10,303 nucleotides of DNA, from positions 3,319 through 13,621 of the forward strand of contig PBUO01000046.1 of NCBI GenBank assembly GCA_002727895.1, read 5' to 3'. Each line of letters starts with the position of its first letter. Positions within the stretch are counted from its first letter, which is position 1. The notes under the pieces were generated by a model, which saw nothing but the letters and a program-made list of their open reading frames with translations, ran no database searches and was not told the DNA's origin. Source of the stretch: Acidimicrobiaceae bacterium. Lineage in GTDB: Bacteria; Actinomycetota; Acidimicrobiia; Acidimicrobiales; MedAcidi-G1. The translations under genes and the position numbers were made by a program. Positions 5,952 through 10,303 of the stretch are shown in pieces.

Positions 5952-6620
5952 CAGGCCGCCGCGGGCGGTGGCGACGCCCCTGCCGGCGACGCTCCGGCCG
6001 GTGATACCCCGGCCGCGGAGGAGAAGATCCCGTCGCACCTGCTCGACCGCACCACCGCGGCGAGTGACCAGCCGGCTCCGACGGCTGGGGGCACGGCGGC
6101 TCCCGCCGCGGGCAGCGGTCCCGACGGTCACAACCAGCGCCTTCTCACCGTCGTCAAGTCCGGCTCCATTCAGGACACCAAGGCCACCCCTCAGGACAAG
6201 GTCCACGTCTGGCCGCACCTGCTGCTTGCGGAGTTCCTCGCAGCACTGGCCATCACCCTTTTCTCGCTGCTGTTCTCGATCTTCGTGAACGCCCCTCTGC
6301 TCGAGTTGGCCGACTTCAACAAGACGCCGAACCCTTCCAAGGCTCCGTGGTACTTCTTGGGCCTGCAGGAGTTACTCACCATGTTCCACCCGATGGTGGC
6401 CGGCGTGACCATTCCCGGCATCGGCCTGTTCGTGCTGATCCTGGCGCCCTACATCGACAAGAACCCGTCGAAGCGCCCGGAGGACCGCAAGTTCGCCATC
6501 TCGCTGATGACCGTGCACCTCATGTTCTGGGCCGTGCTGGTCATGATCGGGTCCTTCTTCCGCGGCCCCGGCTTCAACTTCATCTTCCCGTGGAACTCCG
6601 GCCTTTTCTTCGAGTTGTGA
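5895..6620 (+). CDS. Cytochrome b C-terminal half (subunit IV-like) with N-terminal tag
   Basis: Completes cytochrome b; 241 residues against about 160 for b6f subunit IV, the excess being a hydrophilic N-terminal extension of about 100 residues. That extension starts TEIPEHLRKRAEAAKAKA, nearly the same as the divergent cytochrome c at 3775. It then has GDAPA-type repeats (27-40), a second related motif EKIPSHLLDR (43-52) and an Ala/Pro/Gly linker. The conserved core has three helices at about 108-132, 171-187 and 203-221. The Qo motif, usually PEWY, reads APWY (150-153) in SKAPWYFLGLQELL, so the catalytic Glu position is Pro. Subunit IV N-termini face the cytoplasm, so the tag should too. 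The start is ATG 5895, with AGGA seven bases upstream. It lies 29 bp after the b6-like gene and 56 bp before the Rieske gene. Confidence 0.93.
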   Translation: MTEIPEHLRKRAEAAKAKAQAAAGGGDAPAGDAPAGDTPAAEEKIPSHLLDRTTAASDQPAPTAGGTAAPAAGSGPDGHNQRLLTVVKSGSIQDTKATPQDKVHVWPHLLLAEFLAALAITLFSLLFSIFVNAPLLELADFNKTPNPSKAPWYFLGLQELLTMFHPMVAGVTIPGIGLFVLILAPYIDKNPSKRPEDRKFAISLMTVHLMFWAVLVMIGSFFRGPGFNFIFPWNSGLFFEL

Positions 6621-6664
6621 TCGCCGTGGATCTCCGCACCCCGTTCGCCACCCCGCCGGCACAC

Positions 6665-6669
6665 AGGAG
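6665..6669 (+). promoter_or_regulatory. Shine-Dalgarno deciding the GTG start of the Rieske gene
   Basis: AGGAG seven bases before GTG 6677. It fixes a start that includes the extra N-terminal hydrophobic helix, which could otherwise be dismissed as a mis-called extension. Confidence 0.6.
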
Positions 6670-6676
6670 CTGACCC

Positions 6677-7546
6677 GTGGTCGTCGTCATCGCTGTCATC
6701 CTCCTCGTCGTCCTGGCCGTCGTCGTGCTCGTGGGCGCATCCCGTCGGCGCGACCGGTCCGCCGCGGGCCTGTCCCGAGAGGCCCGCCGTCGCAACGTCC
6801 AGAACCCGCTGCTGGGCGGTTCAGGGGCCGACGCCCCGACCGGCCGCGAGGTGGAGGCCGCCGCGGTGGTCCGCCGATCGGGCGACGTGGCCGCCGTCGA
6901 GTCGGCGCCGCCGGAGCCCTTCGTGGCCCCCGACCCGCAGGCCGTCGGCGTCAGTCGCCGCCAGTTCTTCAACCGCAGCCTCGTCGGCATGATGGGCTTC
7001 GGCCTGTCGGGCTTCGGTGGGGCCAGCATCGCCTTCCTTTGGCCGCAGGGCGTGAGCGGCTTCGGCTCCAAGATCAAGGTCGGCAACGTGGTCGAGCTCC
7101 TGGCTGACATCGACGCCAACAATGGCTTCCTCTACAAGCCCGAGGGTCGGATGTGGATCACGGCGTACCCCAACGGCGCGGTGGAGAAGGCCCGGTCGAC
7201 CTACTCGGCGCCCGAGCTGGCCGGCATGACGGCCGGCGTCGAGGGCGGCTTCGACGCCGGGATCGTGGCCCTCTACCAGAAGTGCCCACACCTAGGCTGC
7301 CGGGTCCCCAACTGCGTGTCGTCGCAGTGGTTCGAGTGCCCGTGTCACGGCTCCCAGTACAACCAGGTCGGCGAGAAGCGCGGCGGCCCGGCTCCTCGGG
7401 GCATGGACCGCTTCGCTATGTCGGTGGCCGACGGCGTGCTGACCGTTGACACCGGCACCATCATCCAGGGCCCGCCGATCGGCGTGAACACCACCGGCCA
7501 GGAGGCCGAGGGCCCCAACTGCATTGGCCAGGCCAGCGGCCACTAG
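6677..7546 (+). CDS. qcrA: Rieske iron-sulphur protein of complex III
   Basis: Carries the [2Fe-2S] cluster that takes the first electron from menaquinol and passes it to cytochrome c; 289 residues. Cluster box 1 is CPHLGC (203-208) and box 2 is CPCHGS (221-226). Cys203, His205, Cys221 and His224 are the predicted ligands, with Cys208-Cys223 as the stabilising disulphide. There are two N-terminal hydrophobic segments: residues 2-20, then a charged loop of about 70 residues, then SRRQFFNRS (93-101), a twin-arginine-like motif, directly before a helix at about 103-121. This fits a protein inserted first by Sec and finished by Tat, as described for the multi-helix actinobacterial QcrA, but with one helix fewer. 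The GTG start is fixed by AGGAG at 6665. It ends four bases before the cytochrome c gene. Confidence 0.95.
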   Translation: MVVVIAVILLVVLAVVVLVGASRRRDRSAAGLSREARRRNVQNPLLGGSGADAPTGREVEAAAVVRRSGDVAAVESAPPEPFVAPDPQAVGVSRRQFFNRSLVGMMGFGLSGFGGASIAFLWPQGVSGFGSKIKVGNVVELLADIDANNGFLYKPEGRMWITAYPNGAVEKARSTYSAPELAGMTAGVEGGFDAGIVALYQKCPHLGCRVPNCVSSQWFECPCHGSQYNQVGEKRGGPAPRGMDRFAMSVADGVLTVDTGTIIQGPPIGVNTTGQEAEGPNCIGQASGH

Positions 7547-7550
7547 CCCG

Positions 7551-8771
7551 ATGACCGAAGACTCCGTGAACGAGATGACCACACTCCTCCTTGCCAGCAC
7601 CCAGCGCTCCATCGGCTGGGTCCTCGCGACCATCGTCCTGGTGGGCATGGGGGTCTACCTCCTGTTCAGCTTCCGGCTCGGCAAGCGCGAGGTCGGCTCT
7701 GAGATCGACCTGGCGGCCAACAGGACGGAGCACGCCGACGACGACGAGCTCGAGACCCGGATACTCGACCGCAACCTGGCCTGGTCGCTGGTCACCCTGA
7801 CCGTGATTTCCCTCATCCTGCCGCTCTACTGGCTGATGGAGCCGGCTCGGCAGGACAACGCCGCCTACGGCTGGGTGAAGCGCTTCGAGAAGCGGGGCGC
7901 CAACAACTTCGAAGAGGCCTGCGTCAGTTGCCACGGCCCGGGCGGCGTGGGCGGTGTGGCCTCCTACACCCTGACTGACGCCAACGGCGGCTTTGTGGCC
8001 CAGGTCGAGTGGAAGGCCCCTTCGCTGACCACCGTGCTGAGCCGCTTCGACGAGTCCGAGGTGCAGCGCATCCTCGACTACGGCCGGCCCGGCACCCCCA
8101 TGCCGGCCTGGGGCCTGCCCGGCGGTGGTCCGCTGACCTCCCAGCAGGTCCACCAGTTGATCGTCTACCTGCGGTCCATCCAGCTGTCCCCCGACGAGGC
8201 GGCCGCCGAGGTCCATTCCGGTCTGGTCGCTGGGGCCCGATCCATCGTGACCGAGCGTGACCCGGGCCTGAACGACGCCGACGATGTGGTCGAGGCTGCC
8301 GAGGCGTGGCTGGTCCAGGCCGCCGACCCGTCGAGCAGCGACTACGGGGCTTATGGCGAGTTGCTGTTCAACAACCCCGCCGGCCAGGGCGCCAACAACT
8401 GCGCCCGCTGCCACACGCCGGGCTTCTCCTACGGGGCGACCGGCGAGGAGGCCACCGCCGAGCTGATGACCGAGTGGCCCCGCCTGGCCGAGTCCGGGAT
8501 CCTCACCGGCTACCAGCCGGGCCGCGGCCACGTCGGTCCGAGCCTCATCGGCATCGACACCCACTTCCCGACGGCCGCAGGTCACGAGGACTTCGTCCGG
8601 ACCGGCTCGCAGGTGGGCAGCGGCTACGGCAACGCCCGTCCGGGCACCGGCGGCATGCCCGGCTTCGGTGGGCGGACCGACGACCTGGACGTGATCGGCA
8701 CCGTGGTCCGGTCCCGCATCCTCACTCCGGAGCAGATCGCCGCCATCGTGGCGTACGAGAGGAGCCTGTGA
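7551..8771 (+). CDS. Di-haem cytochrome c of complex III
   Basis: Membrane-bound c-type cytochrome, 406 residues, the likely electron acceptor from the Rieske protein. Two helices near the N-terminus (about 20-40 and 76-96) are joined by a charged loop. Domain 1 has CVSCH (124-128) and a candidate axial Met184 in MPAW. Domain 2 has CARCH (284-288) and a candidate Met369 in GGMPGF, ending LTPEQIAAIVAYERSL. Two haems are as in QcrC of Mycobacterium, but here the anchors are N-terminal rather than a C-terminal helix. The two domains are joined by an acidic linker (about 212-275). The ATG at 7551 lies four bases after the Rieske stop with a poor Shine-Dalgarno, suggesting coupling; ATG 7575 is an alternative start. 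Its stop overlaps the next start in TGATG. Domain 2 resembles the divergent mono-haem cytochrome. Confidence 0.93.
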   Translation: MTEDSVNEMTTLLLASTQRSIGWVLATIVLVGMGVYLLFSFRLGKREVGSEIDLAANRTEHADDDELETRILDRNLAWSLVTLTVISLILPLYWLMEPARQDNAAYGWVKRFEKRGANNFEEACVSCHGPGGVGGVASYTLTDANGGFVAQVEWKAPSLTTVLSRFDESEVQRILDYGRPGTPMPAWGLPGGGPLTSQQVHQLIVYLRSIQLSPDEAAAEVHSGLVAGARSIVTERDPGLNDADDVVEAAEAWLVQAADPSSSDYGAYGELLFNNPAGQGANNCARCHTPGFSYGATGEEATAELMTEWPRLAESGILTGYQPGRGHVGPSLIGIDTHFPTAAGHEDFVRTGSQVGSGYGNARPGTGGMPGFGGRTDDLDVIGTVVRSRILTPEQIAAIVAYERSL

Positions 8772-9781
8772 TGGACACCCTGGTCATGTTGGCCGGGCTG
8801 GCCTGGGATCCCGAGATCCGGGGCATCCTGACCGTCGCCACCGGCTTCGCCGTCCTGATGGGTTCGGTCTGGCTGATCGTGGCCACCAACTCGGGCATCC
8901 GCCTGGCCACCCTCATGTCGGCCGCCGCCCTCATGGGCTGGATGGTCATCCTGGGCAGCGCCTGGTGGATGTACGGCTCGGGCTGGAAGGGCGACTCGCC
9001 CAGTTGGAAGACCATCGACATCAACGTGGGCGACCTGGGGGCTAGCGGCCTGATGGAGGCCCGCCTGCTGCCCAACCCCGACGAGATGCCGTCGGCCTAC
9101 GAGCTGGTCGTGGCATCGGGCGACGCGGTGGCCATCGCCGAGTTCGACACCCTGCCCTCCGCCGAGGACAACCCCGACATCTCGGCCGAGGAGTTGGCCG
9201 CCCTGCAGGCCGACCGGCAGCTCCGCAACGAGATCATCACCCGGTCCGAGCTGGCTGCCGTGGCCCGCAACGTGACAGACGCCGCCGGCCTGCGCGAGCT
9301 CGGCCCGTGGCGCCTGCTGGCCACCACCGAGGCCGGTGACGCCCAGGCCCAGGCGGCTGCCGATGTCCTGGCTCACCCTGACCTCGGCTTCGCCAGCTCG
9401 GTCGACTACAAGCTGCTCGACGCCTACACCATGGGCGGCAAGCCGGCCCTGCAGGACGACCCGAACCGCTGGGACCGCATCCGACACTGGATCACCAGCT
9501 CGGCTCGGATCACCCACCCCACCCGGTACACCGTGGTGCAACTCCAGGGCGTATTGCGCCAGGAGGTGGCCCCGGGCGAGGCCCCGCCCCGCCCGGTGGT
9601 TGACCCCGAGGAGCCCGTGGTGTCGGTGGTCATGGTCCGCGACCTGGGATGGGTCCGCCTCCGACCGGCGCTGGTGACCATCGGGTCGCTGCTGGTCTTC
9701 CTGGCGCTCTGCTACTGGCTCCACGTGCGCGACAAGGAGCTGATGGAGCGGCGCCGGGAGTTCGAGGCCTCGAAGGCCTGA
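8771..9781 (+). CDS. Membrane protein of unknown function, complex III operon
   Basis: A 336-residue product, not recognised. A helical hairpin lies at about 15-37 and 43-67, followed by a hydrophilic domain (68-296) and a final helix at about 298-317 with a basic C-terminus (HVRDKELMERRRE). Positive-inside logic places the roughly 230-residue middle domain outside the membrane, on the same side as the cytochrome c and Rieske domains. That domain is rich in Asp, Glu and Ala and contains no CXXCH, no paired Cys and no His cluster. The only Cys seen is in the last helix, so a redox cofactor is unlikely. AGGAG lies six bases before the ATG, and the TGATG overlap couples it to the di-haem cytochrome. 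A structural or assembly subunit of complex III, or a docking partner for an oxidase, is inferred from position alone. Confidence 0.88.
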   Translation: MDTLVMLAGLAWDPEIRGILTVATGFAVLMGSVWLIVATNSGIRLATLMSAAALMGWMVILGSAWWMYGSGWKGDSPSWKTIDINVGDLGASGLMEARLLPNPDEMPSAYELVVASGDAVAIAEFDTLPSAEDNPDISAEELAALQADRQLRNEIITRSELAAVARNVTDAAGLRELGPWRLLATTEAGDAQAQAAADVLAHPDLGFASSVDYKLLDAYTMGGKPALQDDPNRWDRIRHWITSSARITHPTRYTVVQLQGVLRQEVAPGEAPPRPVVDPEEPVVSVVMVRDLGWVRLRPALVTIGSLLVFLALCYWLHVRDKELMERRREFEASKA

Positions 9782-9828
9782 CACCGTGATCCTCTCCGTG
9801 GTCTCGGGTGGGACCGGGTGCGAGTGAC

Positions 9829-10303
9829 GTGCTCGGCCAGTACCTGCCCGTCTTCGTCCTCCTTGTCCTCGCCTTCCTCTTCGCGGCGCTGAGCTTCTTA
9901 GCGTCGCGCCTTCTGGCGCCCCGCCGCCCCCACGACCGCAAGGCCGCCCCCTACGAGTGCGGCATCATCCCCGGCCGGGAGACCCCGGAGCGCTTCCCGG
10001 TCCGGTTCTTTCTCGTGGCGATGATCTTCATCGTCTTCGACATCGAAATCGTCTTCCTCTACCCGTGGGCCGTGGCCCACGGCGGCCTAGGCCTGTTCGG
10101 CCTGGTGGCCGTGCTGCTGTTCTCCCTGGCCGTCTTCGAGTCGTTCGTCTACCTGATCGGCAACGGCGCGTTGGAGTGGGGCCCGGTCCGTCGGGTCCGC
10201 CACGCCGTGTCGCCGGCACGGACGTCGAGCTCGACCATCCGCCGGGCCGGGGTCCGCGAAGTCGGCCTCGAGGGGCGCAATGCCATGGACGCTGCGTCGG
10301 GCG
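9829..10303 (+). CDS. nuoA: NADH-quinone oxidoreductase subunit A, 3' end outside window
   Basis: Small membrane subunit of respiratory complex I next to the quinone pocket. Helix 1 is at about 5-28. Hallmark segments follow: PYECGIIPG (41-49), RFPVRFFLVAMIFIVFDIE (55-73) and VFLYPWAV (75-82). Helix 3 is at about 88-110, followed by GNGALEW (111-117). Normal NuoA ends within a few residues of this point (about 120 residues in all), but here the frame stays open for at least 41 more residues, rich in Arg and Ser, to the window edge. GTG 9829 (MLGQYLPVFV) gives the usual NuoA N-terminus. GTG 9808 is possible, and an in-frame stop at 9787 bars anything longer. It lies 47 bp after the preceding gene with no strong Shine-Dalgarno, so it is probably part of the same transcript, leading into the other nuo genes. 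Confidence 0.93.
   Translation, partial: MLGQYLPVFVLLVLAFLFAALSFLASRLLAPRRPHDRKAAPYECGIIPGRETPERFPVRFFLVAMIFIVFDIEIVFLYPWAVAHGGLGLFGLVAVLLFSLAVFESFVYLIGNGALEWGPVRRVRHAVSPARTSSSTIRRAGVREVGLEGRNAMDAASG

Noticed and set aside
6626..6673. 15-codon GTG frame between subunit IV and the Rieske gene, ending just before the Rieske start
   Set aside because: Chance-level length, no Shine-Dalgarno, no protein signal.
7524..7550. TTG at 7524 as start of the di-haem cytochrome
   Set aside because: It would overlap the Rieske coding end by 23 bases using a rare start; ATG 7551 follows the stop closely and gives a plausible N-terminus.
9786..9827. 13-codon GTG frame ending just before nuoA
   Set aside because: Too short to support as a gene; at most a coupling device.
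1..10303. tRNA, rRNA, insertion sequence, CRISPR or phage features
   Set aside because: None were seen: no tRNA-like cloverleaf, no transposase or integrase frame and no spaced direct repeats. The gene content is coherent respiratory and central metabolism.

Overview
The window is GC-rich and gene-dense, with short gaps and several GTG or TTG starts. This fits an actinobacterium. A menaquinone-reductase-like flavoprotein, and a split cytochrome b instead of the single long QcrB of Mycobacterium or Corynebacterium, make a deep-branching group such as Acidimicrobiia plausible. That placement is an inference from style and gene content, not from a search.

Layout. The minus-strand block (about 22-3775) is transcribed leftward. 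Its order is a membrane-anchored mono-haem cytochrome c, a geranylgeranyl/menaquinone reductase-family flavoprotein, and glucose-6-phosphate isomerase (pgi). A divergent spacer of about 380 bp (3776-4158) follows, with two short inverted repeats and no convincing gene. The plus-strand block (4159 to the window end) runs: a small three-helix membrane protein of unknown function, a two-[4Fe-4S] ferredoxin, a b6-like cytochrome b, a subunit-IV-like C-terminal cytochrome b with a long N-terminal extension, a Rieske protein, a di-haem cytochrome c, a 336-residue membrane protein of unknown function, and nuoA, which runs off the right edge. Gaps of 0-60 bp, an ATGA overlap and a TGATG overlap point to one operon leading into the complex I genes.

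How they work together. The core is a menaquinol:cytochrome c oxidoreductase (complex III) of b6f/Firmicutes architecture. Cytochrome b is split, the second histidine pair has the 14-residue b6f spacing, and a Cys-Leu-Gly-Gly sits where b6f-type proteins attach the extra haem ci. Electrons would pass from menaquinol through the Rieske cluster to the di-haem cytochrome c and on to an oxidase outside the window. Complex I, beginning with nuoA, would supply menaquinol. The flavoprotein may tailor the menaquinone side chain.

Most unusual points: a ferredoxin gene translationally coupled to a small membrane protein at the head of a complex III operon with a predicted haem ci site; a near-identical N-terminal tag on the divergent cytochrome c and on the subunit-IV-like protein; a cytochrome c that looks assembled from pieces of its neighbours; two unrecognised membrane proteins in the operon; and an abnormally long NuoA C-terminus. 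Together these suggest a lineage-specific complex III with possible ferredoxin input. That reading is a hypothesis.
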